Assembly (NCBI GenBank): GCA_001701105.1
Contig: DAAI01000026.1
Coordinates: forward strand, 5,175 to 19,381
Source of the DNA: Bacteroidales bacterium GP1
GTDB lineage: Bacteria; Bacteroidota; Bacteroidia; Bacteroidales; Muribaculaceae
DNA length: 14,207 nucleotides
Reading direction: 5' to 3'
The notes under the pieces were generated by a model. That model saw only the letters and a program-made list of their open reading frames with translations, was not told the DNA's origin and ran no database searches. The position numbers were made by a program, and so were the translations under genes. Of this stretch, positions 1-6,630 are shown piece after piece (position 1 is the first letter of the stretch; the number at the start of each line of letters is the position of its first letter).

Positions 1-1039
1 TGCGCCAACTATGATAAAGAGTACGCAAATGAAGCGCCGGGTATTCCCGGTGATTCCATTCTTTGTAGGCCTCCTGCTTATGTGGCGGTACGGGATAATG
101 GATAAGAGTGCCGATTCCGTTGGCCGCAAGATATGCCTGCAATTCATCCCGCCTTTCGGTGAGCACCGGGAAAATATGGAATACATTCTCATTCCATTCA
201 TTCACCCCGGGTAATATTACTTCCGGATGCCTTATGGATTCGAGATATATGCGGGCTATTTCACGGCGTCGGTCATTGTCGGCGTCAAGGTACGCCAATT
301 TTGCCGTAAGGACGGCGGCCTGAATCTCATCGAGCCGGGAATTCCATCCCTTATATTTGAAGATATATTTCTTTTCAGAACCGTAATTGGCCAAGGTGCG
401 CACGATGTCAGCAAGTTCTGCGTCATGGGTGGTCACAGCGCCTCCGTCGCCTAATGCCCCAAGGTTCTTGCCGGGATAAAAGCTATGGCCGGCAGCAAGA
501 CCCAGGCTTCCTGTCCGGCACCCTTTATACAGGCAGCCGTGAGCCTGGGCATTATCCTCTATTATTATAAGATTATTTTTTTCGGCGATTTGGCTGACAG
601 CCTCATTATACGAGCAGCGGCCGTAGAGATGAACGAGCAGGATGGCGCGTGTAGCATTCGTGATTTGTCGCTCTATGAGGGATGCGTCAATCTGGAAAGT
701 GATAGGATCAGGTTCCACCGGCACCGGGATGAGATTATTGTCGGTGATGGCAAGAATTGAGGCGATATATGTATTAGCCGGGACAATTACCTCATCCCCC
801 TGCTTCAGCTTGCCCTGCTCGATCAATCCCCGGAATATTAGGCGGAGCGCATCAAGGCCATTGCCACACCCTATGCAATGCGATGTTCCGGTAAAGAAAG
901 AATATTGCTCCTCGAAATGCCGGTTTTCGCGTCCGTGAAGATACCACCCCGATCGCACGGTGCGCTCCACGGCCTCATTGATATCCGGTGCATGTAGAGC
1001 CGTTACTTTTTCAAGGTCAAGGAATTTAATATCTTTCAT
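1..1039 (-). CDS. DegT/DnrJ/EryC1-family sugar aminotransferase (FdtB/QdtB-like), 3' end cut by window edge
   Basis: PLP-dependent aminotransferase expected to convert a dTDP-3-keto-6-deoxyhexose to its 3-amino sugar with glutamate as donor, in the cytoplasm. It starts at ATG 1039 (MKDIKFLDLE) and stays open for 346 codons to the window edge; the family is about 365-370 aa, so only the last 20 or so residues are missing. Visible family motifs: a substrate/PLP loop near residues 57-63 (GCGNGLDAL), EDNAQAHG at 161-168 (Asp162 and Gln165 contact PLP), the Schiff-base lysine K191 in SFYPGKNLGALGDGG, the N-Y-G-S-E-K-K-Y segment near 218-225, and HYPVPPHKQEAY at 314-325, typical of FdtB/QdtB. It lies 19 bp after two FdtA-like ketoisomerases, the usual pathway order, with GGAG about a dozen bases upstream. 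The last 15 visible residues look unlike the usual ...LSLP ending. Exact sugar product is inferred from context; family assignment is firm. Confidence 0.92.
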   Translation of the reverse strand, partial: MKDIKFLDLEKVTALHAPDINEAVERTVRSGWYLHGRENRHFEEQYSFFTGTSHCIGCGNGLDALRLIFRGLIEQGKLKQGDEVIVPANTYIASILAITDNNLIPVPVEPDPITFQIDASLIERQITNATRAILLVHLYGRCSYNEAVSQIAEKNNLIIIEDNAQAHGCLYKGCRTGSLGLAAGHSFYPGKNLGALGDGGAVTTHDAELADIVRTLANYGSEKKYIFKYKGWNSRLDEIQAAVLTAKLAYLDADNDRRREIARIYLESIRHPEVILPGVNEWNENVFHIFPVLTERRDELQAYLAANGIGTLIHYPVPPHKQEAYKEWNHREYPALHLRTLYHSWR

Positions 1040-1058
1040 GGTGTCTGAATATCTCCGG

Positions 1059-1493
1059 CTATCGGCCGGCTTCCTTAGTCCTGAATTTCAGGAAATCCTC
1101 ATAATCTCTGATATAATCCTCCTCTCTGTAGAAATCCGAGGCCATCACCAAGGCCACTGCCCCTGAGGAGAAGTCGACGAGAGTGCACCATATTCCGGGC
1201 GCCACATATAGCCCGAGCCAAGGGCGATTAAGGAAGAACGACCTTCTGGCATGGCCGTCGTCAAGCGTAATTGAAAAGCTGCCGCTGGCTGCCACTATCA
1301 ATTGGGAGAGCTCATGATGGGCATGGCTGCCCCGATCTTCTCCACCCGGCACATCATATATGTAGAACACGCGCTTCACATCGAAAGGAACGGTGACCCC
1401 GCTCTCTGCAACTGTGAGATTGCCCTGCCGGTCGCTGTGATGCTTACTGAGCTCTATTATACCGCAATCAAATACCGTATACATAATCTGCAT
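1059..1493 (-). CDS. FdtA/QdtA-type dTDP-4-oxo-6-deoxyglucose 3,4-ketoisomerase, canonical copy
   Basis: Small single-domain cupin of about 144 aa, the usual length for sugar 3,4-ketoisomerases, which convert dTDP-4-keto-6-deoxyglucose to the 3-keto isomer that the downstream aminotransferase uses. The core is clear: RVFYIYDVPGGEDRGSHAHH, with the catalytic RGxHAH motif intact (R54, G55, H57, H59), followed by the conserved E-L-S-Q and the strand pattern LIVAASGSFSITLDDG. The 5' end overlaps the upstream cupin gene by 26 bp. Two starts are possible: ATG at 1493, or ATG at 1484, which sits 9 bases after a GAGG; the second has the better ribosome-binding spacing and loses only three residues. 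Stop is TAG at 1059. It is a paralogue of the preceding gene, so a heteromeric enzyme or a specialised pair is possible. The sugar configuration made cannot be read from sequence by eye. Confidence 0.88.
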   Translation of the reverse strand: MQIMYTVFDCGIIELSKHHSDRQGNLTVAESGVTVPFDVKRVFYIYDVPGGEDRGSHAHHELSQLIVAASGSFSITLDDGHARRSFFLNRPWLGLYVAPGIWCTLVDFSSGAVALVMASDFYREEDYIRDYEDFLKFRTKEAGR

Positions 1494-1863
1494 CCTCGTA
1501 TGAGCGGGAGGCCAGAATCAAGGCCACCGCGTTGGTGCTGAAATTGCGTAATTCCCTCCAATGGCCCGCAGGCAGGTAAAGCCCGTAGTAGGAACGGTTG
1601 AGAGAATAAATCCTTTCCGAAGACACTGCTTCCTTATCGTGGTCAGGGCTTACCACCCGCACCTCGAATGCTCCCGACAGAGCTATGATAAGCTCCTCAT
1701 TCTCACGGTAAGCATGGCCATGACGGTGTTCCCCGCCCGGAACGTCATAGATCCAGTAGGCTCGCCTTATCCTGAACGGCACATGGTGAGTCTCCTCAAC
1801 GAAACTTAGATTGCCCCTCTCGTCGAGAATCTTGGGGAGATTGATAAGTCTTGGCTGCTCCAT
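1468..1863 (-). CDS. FdtA/QdtA-type (WxcM-like) cupin, divergent copy with altered active-site motif
   Basis: 131-aa cupin and first gene of the nucleotide-sugar trio. The start MEQPRLINLPKILDERGNLS is the standard FdtA N-terminus, so ATG 1863 is well supported, although no clear ribosome-binding site precedes it. It aligns with the next gene over its whole length (YWIYDVPGGEHRHGHAY, then a beta-barrel core, then ALILASRSY). The key difference is the catalytic loop: the usual R-G-x-H-A-H reads R47-H-G-H50-A-Y52, so the glycine and the second histidine are replaced and the Gln a few residues later is Glu. In characterised FdtA/QdtA enzymes this histidine pair is at the active site, so this copy may act on another substrate, or be a structural partner of the canonical copy. 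The frame ends inside the start of the next gene (26-bp overlap), which suggests translational coupling. Family assignment is firm; catalytic activity is uncertain. Confidence 0.85.
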   Translation of the reverse strand: MEQPRLINLPKILDERGNLSFVEETHHVPFRIRRAYWIYDVPGGEHRHGHAYRENEELIIALSGAFEVRVVSPDHDKEAVSSERIYSLNRSYYGLYLPAGHWRELRNFSTNAVALILASRSYEDADYVYGI

Positions 1864-2032
1864 ACGCTGAAATGACTGTAGTCGGAACTCATAGTCTTTA
1901 CAATAAAAACCTCCCGACCGACCGTTTTATTATACTTCCCGCTCTTCTTACCCCCATTTTATTCAAGAATATGATGAATTAAACCTTTCAGGGGGTCCGG
2001 ACGTTCTTATATTGAAATCAAAATTTACTATT
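1864..2032. other. Divergent intergenic region between the sugar operon and the small + strand gene
   Basis: AT-rich spacer of 169 bp that must hold the promoters of both outward-facing transcripts. Only imperfect matches to the Bacteroidota -7 box (TAnnTTTG) are visible: TATTCTTG on the minus strand at 1971-1964 and TTATATTG on the plus strand at 2007-2014, neither with a convincing TTTG at -33. I see no RNA gene or repeat in it. Confidence 0.4.
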
Positions 2033-2446
2033 ATGGAAGACACAATGAAATTAATCGCGCAGGCAAAAGATAAACTTGCCGAAGACATGCGCACGAGAGA
2101 TATTGCCGCAATAATTTGGAATATCGGTCAGGCCGGATTCCATTTTATCCCTGAAGTCGTGGTAGGTCAGGATAAGGACGGCAAGGATATAGTAAAGCGA
2201 ATCACGGGACTTTATTCATACCGCAACGACTTATACGCCATAGAAGAGGGTGCTAAGGGAACCAATATTTCGAATTACTACACATCCGGAGTAGATGTAC
2301 CCCCTGTAGTAGTTACCCTTACAAAGGATATGGCTGAGAAGAAACTTGGCGCGCCGGATAATGAGCCGGGATATACACGCGCCGGTTCCGGACGCGAATG
2401 GCTCACCATCGCCGACTGCTATTTCGAGGCTCTCAACGAGGCTTGA
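2033..2446 (+). CDS. Small soluble protein of unknown function (137 aa)
   Basis: I do not recognise this protein. From ATG 2033 (MEDTMKLIAQAKD) it gives 137 aa; a TTG 21 bases earlier and an ATG at 2045 are alternatives. The frame has normal coding character: balanced composition, an amphipathic N-terminal helix (residues 5-30), then alternating strands such as FHFIPEVVVGQ and PPVVVTLTKD, and a conserved-looking end GREWLTIADCYFEALNEA. No signal peptide, membrane segment or metal-binding motif is visible, and there is a single cysteine near the C-terminus, so it is probably a cytoplasmic alpha/beta protein. It is transcribed alone, away from the sugar operon, and followed by a structured intergenic stretch with a terminator at 2599-2630. 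The gene is likely real because of length, composition and isolation from any overlapping ORF; function is unknown. Confidence 0.7.
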   Translation: MEDTMKLIAQAKDKLAEDMRTRDIAAIIWNIGQAGFHFIPEVVVGQDKDGKDIVKRITGLYSYRNDLYAIEEGAKGTNISNYYTSGVDVPPVVVTLTKDMAEKKLGAPDNEPGYTRAGSGREWLTIADCYFEALNEA

Positions 2447-2598
2447 ATGGAGGCTGCCAGGGTTGAATAAATGTTAAATAAGCCTTAAGGCTGAACCCAA
2501 TGTTGCATTGAAAGGTTATTAATATAGACCGGTTGAAAAGGAGAAACTAAAAATCTCGAGAGATTATTAACCATCACCTTTTCGTAACCTTGATGTTG
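2447..2598 (+). other. Gene-free structured stretch (possible sRNA, 3' UTR or leader)
   Basis: No ORF worth calling. The segment holds several inverted repeats: AGCCTTAAGGCT (2481-2492), CAATG-ttg-CATTG (2498-2510) and AATCTC-ga-GAGATT (2552-2565). In addition AAGGTTA (2512-2518) can pair with TAACCTT (2585-2591), and the overlapping GGTTATTAAT (2514-2523) can pair with ATTATTAACC (2563-2572) with one mismatch, so two pairings compete. It leads straight into an intrinsic terminator. It could be the 3' UTR of the small gene, a separate small RNA, or a leader of era-der; sequence alone does not decide. I recognise no known RNA family in it. Confidence 0.4.
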
Positions 2599-2630
2599 CG
2601 GGAGCGAGTACTATTCTTGCTCCCGTTTTT
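2599..2630 (+). terminator. Intrinsic terminator
   Basis: Perfect 7-bp stem CGGGAGC/GCTCCCG (2599-2605 with 2619-2625), extendable by G-T, A-T and G-C pairs into the loop, followed directly by five T (2626-2630). The T-run is only on the plus side, so it serves plus-strand transcription. It lies about 150 bp after the stop of the small gene, which is far for a simple gene-end terminator. Confidence 0.75.
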
Positions 2631-2823
2631 GCATCAGCATGGTTTCCCATTATCATATAGTGTTTTAACGCCGGGCACAGTTGCCATGTGGCCAGGGATA
2701 GATATTATTCCGCGCTAACAATCGATTTTAATGCAGGATTATGAACATCTAAGGGCTCCGGAGGGTTTTAACATAAAGACCCCGGCATCACCGGGGGGAA
2801 TGTCAATAATAAAAACTGTAATT
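2631..2823 (+). promoter_or_regulatory. era-der upstream region and leader, with a GC-rich hairpin
   Basis: This segment must contain the era promoter, but I find no clean TTTG/TAnnTTTG pair. Near the end a perfect hairpin CCCCGG-catca-CCGGGG (2780-2785 with 2791-2796) lies 27 bp before the era ATG. The frame is open upstream from an ATG at 2731, but those codons do not resemble Era and cross the hairpin, so I treat them as untranslated leader. Confidence 0.45.
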
Positions 2824-3735
2824 ATGGAAGAGAAAGATATTATCAGCCCCGACCATCGCGCCGGCTTTGTAAATATAGTAGGCAACCCGAATGTCGGCAA
2901 GTCGACATTGATGAATCGTCTGGTAGGGGAGCGGCTTTCGATTATCACTAACAAGGCTCAGACCACGCGCCATCGCATCATGGGAATTGTAAATACTCCG
3001 GAATATCAGATAGTATATTCAGATACTCCGGGCGTGCTGAAGCCTAAATATAAACTTCAGGAATCAATGCTTGAGTTCTCCGAGGGTGCCCTTACTGATG
3101 CGGATGTGCTGGTGTATGTGACAGATGTTGTTGAGGATCCGGAGAAGAACAAGGATTTCCTCGACCGCGTTGCCAGGGAGACAGTGCCCGTACTGCTCGT
3201 GATCAATAAGATCGACCTCCTGAAAGGGGATGGTGAACTCGAACTGATTGTATCGAAATGGAAAGAGCGTCTGCCAAAAGCGGAAATATTCCCCACAAGT
3301 GCGACAGAAGATTTCAATGTCGGCAATCTGCAACGCCGCATCGTAGAACTTCTTCCTCCGTCGCCACCCTTCTTCGGTAAGGATGCCCTGACCGACAAGC
3401 CAGCCCGATTCTTCGTTACCGAAACAATCCGTGAAAAACTACTGCAGGATTACGATAAGGAGATTCCGTATTCATCGGAGGTGATTGTCGAGAAATTCGA
3501 GGAAAAGGAGACAGCCATCCATATCATGGCCGTGATCTATGTGGAGCGTGATTCCCAGAAAGGTATCATTATCGGCAAGGGAGGCACGAAAATTAAGAAA
3601 GTAGGTATCGAGGCTCGTGAAGACATAGAGAGATTCTTCGGCAAGAAAGTATTTCTTGAGCTTTTCGTGAAAGTGGAGAAGGACTGGCGTAACCGCGAGA
3701 ATAAGTTGCGCGAGTTCGGATATATCAATAAATAA
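2824..3735 (+). CDS. era: GTPase Era (16S rRNA processing / 30S assembly)
   Basis: Era binds the 3' end of 16S rRNA and acts in maturation of the small ribosomal subunit at the inner face of the membrane. The 303-aa product has all expected parts: G1 GNPNVGKS at 20-27, switch I TTRHRIMGI near 47-55, G3 DTPG at 67-70, G4 NKID at 128-131, G5 SA at 159-160, and a C-terminal KH domain with the RNA-binding GKGG loop at 251-254 in IIIGKGGTKIKKVGIEAR. The start ATG 2824 (MEEKDIISPDHRAGFVNIVG) is chosen because family members begin only a few residues before GFVNIVGNPNVGKS; an ATG at 2800 and one at 2731 are also in frame but add non-homologous residues. der follows after 29 bp, a normal pairing in Bacteroidota. 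A rpmF-fabH pair often precedes era in Bacteroides as I recall; here it is absent. Confidence 0.97.
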   Translation: MEEKDIISPDHRAGFVNIVGNPNVGKSTLMNRLVGERLSIITNKAQTTRHRIMGIVNTPEYQIVYSDTPGVLKPKYKLQESMLEFSEGALTDADVLVYVTDVVEDPEKNKDFLDRVARETVPVLLVINKIDLLKGDGELELIVSKWKERLPKAEIFPTSATEDFNVGNLQRRIVELLPPSPPFFGKDALTDKPARFFVTETIREKLLQDYDKEIPYSSEVIVEKFEEKETAIHIMAVIYVERDSQKGIIIGKGGTKIKKVGIEAREDIERFFGKKVFLELFVKVEKDWRNRENKLREFGYINK

Positions 3736-3764
3736 GTCCGTAAGACTAAGAAAAATAAAAGGTT

Positions 3765-5081
3765 ATGGGAAAATTGATAGCTATTGTAGGGCGGCCGAAT
3801 GTGGGGAAATCGACGCTGTTCAACAGGCTGACGCAGAGCCGGAAGGCTATTGTCGATGATACGGCGGGCACCACGCGCGACCGTCAATATGGAAAAGTCG
3901 ACTGGGCCGGACAGGAATTTTCAATAGTCGATACCGGGGGATGGGTCGTAAATTCTGACGATATATTCGAAGAAGAAATAAATAAGCAGGTGCAGATTGC
4001 CATAGATGAAGCCGATGTGATCCTTTTTGTGGTGGATGCTGCAACGGGAGTGACCGACCTTGATGATCAGGTGGCTCGTATCCTCCGCCGCTCAAAGAAG
4101 CCTGTGATTGTGGTGGCCAATAAGGACGATCTCAGTCAGGCACGTTACAACAGCGCCGAATTTTATTCCTTTGGCCTTGGCGACCCGATAGAAGTATCGT
4201 CGGCCAATGGCAGCGGCACCGGTGAGCTGCTCGACGAGATAGTGAAAGATATGCCTCAGAAGGATGATGAGGAGGATACTGAGGAAAACATCGCTAAATT
4301 CGCAATCGTTGGCCGTCCGAATGCAGGAAAATCATCGCTCATCAACGCTTTCATCGGCGAGGAAAGGCATATCGTGACAGATATCGCAGGCACAACCCGC
4401 GACTCTATCTATCATCGCTACAATAAATTCGGCTTTGATTTTTATCTTGTTGACACTGCCGGAATCCGCAAGAAGCAAAAGGTGAACGAGGATATAGAAT
4501 ATTATTCCGTGATACGCTCCATCCGGGCTATCGAGGCTTCAGATGTGTGTATCCTGATGATAGATGCGACGCGAGGAATCGAGGGCCAGGACGCGAACAT
4601 ATTCGGCCTTATCCAAAGAAACAGGAAAGGACTCGTGGTATGCGTAAATAAATGGGATCTTGTCGAGGATAAGAGTCTCGAGACTCAGAAACGTTTCGAG
4701 GAAGCTATCCGCTCCCGGTTCGCCCCATTCACTGACTTTCCCATAATTTTTACATCCGCACTCACGAAGCAACGCATCTACAATGTCCTCGAGACGGCTG
4801 TGAAAGTTTATGAGAATCGCCGGCGCATCATCCCTACTGCCCAGCTCAATAACTATATGCTCGAGCAGATTGCTGTCACGCCCCCCCCTGCCAACAAAGG
4901 CAAGTATATTAAGATTAAATATGTGACCATGCTTAAGGATTCGGTGATTCCAACCTTCGTGTTCTTCTGCAATCTTCCCCAATGGGTGAAAGAACCTTAC
5001 CGGAGGTTCCTTGAAAATCGCATACGCGACCATTGGGACTTCCACGGCACTCCTATCTCAATCTTTATGCGTGAGAAATAA
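3765..5081 (+). CDS. der: GTPase Der (EngA), 50S subunit assembly
   Basis: Double-domain GTPase needed for 50S ribosomal subunit assembly. 438 aa, the normal length. Domain 1: GRPNVGKS at 9-16, TTRDR at 36-40, DTGGW at 56-60, NKDD at 119-122. An acidic linker (QKDDEEDTEEN, 165-175) separates it from domain 2: GRPNAGKS at 183-190, TTRD at 210-213, DTAG at 230-233, NKWD at 295-298. The KH-like domain forms the C-terminus with the typical KGKYIKIKYVT. The alanine in the second P-loop is, as far as I recall, also seen in other Bacteroidota Der proteins. ATG 3765 is the only sensible start, 29 bp after the era stop, with an AG-rich stretch upstream, so the two are probably co-transcribed. A run of eight C at 4881-4888 encodes the Pro-Pro-Pro before the KH-like domain; the frame is intact across it. 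Confidence 0.97.
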   Translation: MGKLIAIVGRPNVGKSTLFNRLTQSRKAIVDDTAGTTRDRQYGKVDWAGQEFSIVDTGGWVVNSDDIFEEEINKQVQIAIDEADVILFVVDAATGVTDLDDQVARILRRSKKPVIVVANKDDLSQARYNSAEFYSFGLGDPIEVSSANGSGTGELLDEIVKDMPQKDDEEDTEENIAKFAIVGRPNAGKSSLINAFIGEERHIVTDIAGTTRDSIYHRYNKFGFDFYLVDTAGIRKKQKVNEDIEYYSVIRSIRAIEASDVCILMIDATRGIEGQDANIFGLIQRNRKGLVVCVNKWDLVEDKSLETQKRFEEAIRSRFAPFTDFPIIFTSALTKQRIYNVLETAVKVYENRRRIIPTAQLNNYMLEQIAVTPPPANKGKYIKIKYVTMLKDSVIPTFVFFCNLPQWVKEPYRRFLENRIRDHWDFHGTPISIFMREK

Positions 5082-5108
5082 GGGTTATAATAATAAGAAT
5101 ATACAACA

Positions 5109-5138
5109 AACGCCGCTCTGCATCAACAGGGCGGCGTT
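5109..5138. terminator. Bidirectional terminator between convergent der and recA
   Basis: Twelve-pair stem AACGCCGCTCTG/CAGGGCGGCGTT (one G-T pair) around the loop catcaa. It lies 27 bp after the der stop and 24 bp after the recA stop. On the minus strand the stem is followed by TTGTTGTAT, which suits recA termination; the plus-side tail is less T-rich, so for der the hairpin is plausible but weaker. Confidence 0.75.
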
Positions 5139-5162
5139 GTGACTGTGTTATTATCTGCGAGG

Positions 5163-6362
5163 TCAGCTGTCGAGGTCGAAGTCATCACCGAAAAGATCAT
5201 CCGTCTCCTCACGCGTATCGTTGAGGAAACCATCGTCCTCATCATCCACACGCTCCGACTCCTCTACGCGTTCGCTTCCTTTGCCGGGAAGGAACGGATT
5301 GCCATTCTTCTTCTTGGCCTCCTTTTCGGCATTCATTTTGGCTATGATCTGGGTTGCAAGCTCTTCAGCAAGCTCAGGATTGTCGGCTATGACACCCTTT
5401 ACGGCATCCCGACCCTGGCCGAGTTTATTACCGTTATAACTGAACCATGCACCGGATTTCTTGACTATGCCATGCTCCACGGCAAGATCGATTATCTCTC
5501 CGGCTCGCGATATGCCCTCGCCGAACATTATCTCAAACTCCGCTTTCATAAACGGAGGGGCTACTTTGTTTTTCACCACTTTGACTTTAGCAAGACGCCC
5601 GATAGGCACATCATCTTTCTTAATCACTGACGAAGGCCTGATTTCGATCCTCACGGATGAATAGAATTTCAGGGCGTTACCGCCAGTGGTAGTCTCGGGG
5701 TTGCCGAAAGTCACGCCGATTTTCTCGCGGATCTGGTTGATGAAGATGCAGCAAGTGCGTGTGCGGGAGATGGTGCCTGTAAGTTTACGCATGGCCTGCG
5801 ACATGAGGCGTGCATGCAAGCCCACATTCTTGTCGCCCATCTCGCCCTCTATCTCTGCTTTAGGAGTAAGGGCCGCAACCGAGTCTATCACAAGCACATC
5901 GATGGCTCCCGAATTAATCAATTGCTCCGCTATGTCGAGTGCCTGCTCCCCATTGTCGGGCTGGGCTATCCATAAATTATTGACATCCACACCGAGCTTT
6001 TCGGCATAAAAGCGGTCGAAAGCGTGCTCTGCGTCAATAATGGCGCAAATGCCCCCCTTCTTCTGTGCCTCTGCTATAACATGAATGGCAAGAGTGGTTT
6101 TACCCGAAGATTCGGGTCCATATATCTCAGTAACCCGTCCGCGAGGAAGTCCTCCTACTCCGAGAGCATAATCGAGTCCGAGCGAACCCGTCGATACCAC
6201 TTCAACATCTTGCACCTTGTCGTCGCCGAGGCGCATGATCGCACCCGAACCGAAATCTTTCTCCAGATGCTCCATGGCCACGCCGAGAGCCTTTAGCTTT
6301 TCAGCACGGTCGGTGATCGGCCCGCGGCTTTCTTCTTTTTTCTTTTTCTTCTTCTCTGCCAT
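5163..6362 (-). CDS. recA: Recombinase RecA with Lys-rich N-terminus and long acidic tail
   Basis: RecA forms filaments on single-stranded DNA and drives strand exchange and repair. The 399-aa product has Walker A GPESSGKT at 82-89, the catalytic-Glu region around IIDAEHAF (108-115), Walker B LVIDS at 157-161, loop L2 with GNPETTTGGNALKFYSSVR (220-238), and the C-terminal domain. It is longer than the usual 340-355 aa because both ends are extended: six consecutive lysines at residues 4-9, and a tail in which 18 of the last 36 residues are Asp or Glu. Start ATG 6362; the frame upstream is non-homologous. It is transcribed alone, convergent with der, from a promoter at about 6508-6539. All catalytic motifs are intact, so it should be functional. 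Confidence 0.98.
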   Translation of the reverse strand: MAEKKKKKKEESRGPITDRAEKLKALGVAMEHLEKDFGSGAIMRLGDDKVQDVEVVSTGSLGLDYALGVGGLPRGRVTEIYGPESSGKTTLAIHVIAEAQKKGGICAIIDAEHAFDRFYAEKLGVDVNNLWIAQPDNGEQALDIAEQLINSGAIDVLVIDSVAALTPKAEIEGEMGDKNVGLHARLMSQAMRKLTGTISRTRTCCIFINQIREKIGVTFGNPETTTGGNALKFYSSVRIEIRPSSVIKKDDVPIGRLAKVKVVKNKVAPPFMKAEFEIMFGEGISRAGEIIDLAVEHGIVKKSGAWFSYNGNKLGQGRDAVKGVIADNPELAEELATQIIAKMNAEKEAKKKNGNPFLPGKGSERVEESERVDDEDDGFLNDTREETDDLFGDDFDLDS

Positions 6363-6507
6363 ATGTTGATGCTTATTAAATTTCGTAATTATATCTGCCG
6401 GTGCGCCTATCGCTATTCCGCGAAGCTAATCCGGAGGGATGGCCGGATATTCCAGGGGTTCTCGTCGGGAGCAGGAGCGCAGCCGGATAGCAATTTGCTT
6501 CCGATTG
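6363..6507 (-). promoter_or_regulatory. recA 5' untranslated leader with inverted repeats
   Basis: About 140 bases lie between the predicted transcript start (near 6501) and the recA ATG. They include an inverted repeat ATCCGG/CCGGAT (6429-6434 with 6443-6448, 8-base loop) and GCAAT/ATTGC (6490-6494 with 6504-6508), the latter overlapping the end of the -7 box and the likely start site. Neither matches a classical LexA box. Roles are inferred from position only. Confidence 0.4.
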
Positions 6508-6539
6508 CAAAGTTACTACAAATTCAGTCGAAAAGCTAA
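6508..6539 (-). promoter_or_regulatory. recA promoter, Bacteroidota type
   Basis: On the minus strand the -7 element TAACTTTG (6515-6508) matches TAnnTTTG exactly. Twenty bases upstream is TTAG (6539-6536), three of four matches to the -33 TTTG. The same TAACTTTG octamer occurs in the pyrG promoter of this window. Confidence 0.7.
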
Positions 6540-6577
6540 TTTTCATACCGTCAATATTCTTAATAAAACCTAACTCC

Positions 6578-6594
6578 CTGCAAAAACTTTGCAG
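6578..6594. repeat. Perfect 7-bp inverted repeat between the four-helix-bundle gene and recA
   Basis: CTGCAAA-aac-TTTGCAG, a perfect hairpin or dyad 37 bp downstream of the stop of the minus-strand gene at 6631 and about 40 bp upstream of the recA -33 element. No T-run follows on either strand, so it is a weak terminator candidate; it could instead be a protein-binding dyad for recA or for the boundary of the AT-rich insertion. Confidence 0.45.
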
Positions 6595-6630
6595 TAATGC
6601 CCGCAAATCATTATTTATAAGATTTATAAA

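Noticed and set aside
2481..2492. AGCCTTAAGGCT as a terminator for the small gene
   Set aside because: A perfect palindrome with no usable loop and no T-run; kept only as part of the structured segment.
2731..2823. N-terminal extension of Era from ATG 2731
   Set aside because: The 31 extra codons do not resemble Era, cross a strong GC hairpin, and the family begins close to GFVNIVGNPNVGKS; I treat them as leader.
6376..6606. 76-codon minus-strand frame upstream of recA
   Set aside because: It spans the recA promoter and leader, has no recognisable motif, and its composition is not protein-like.
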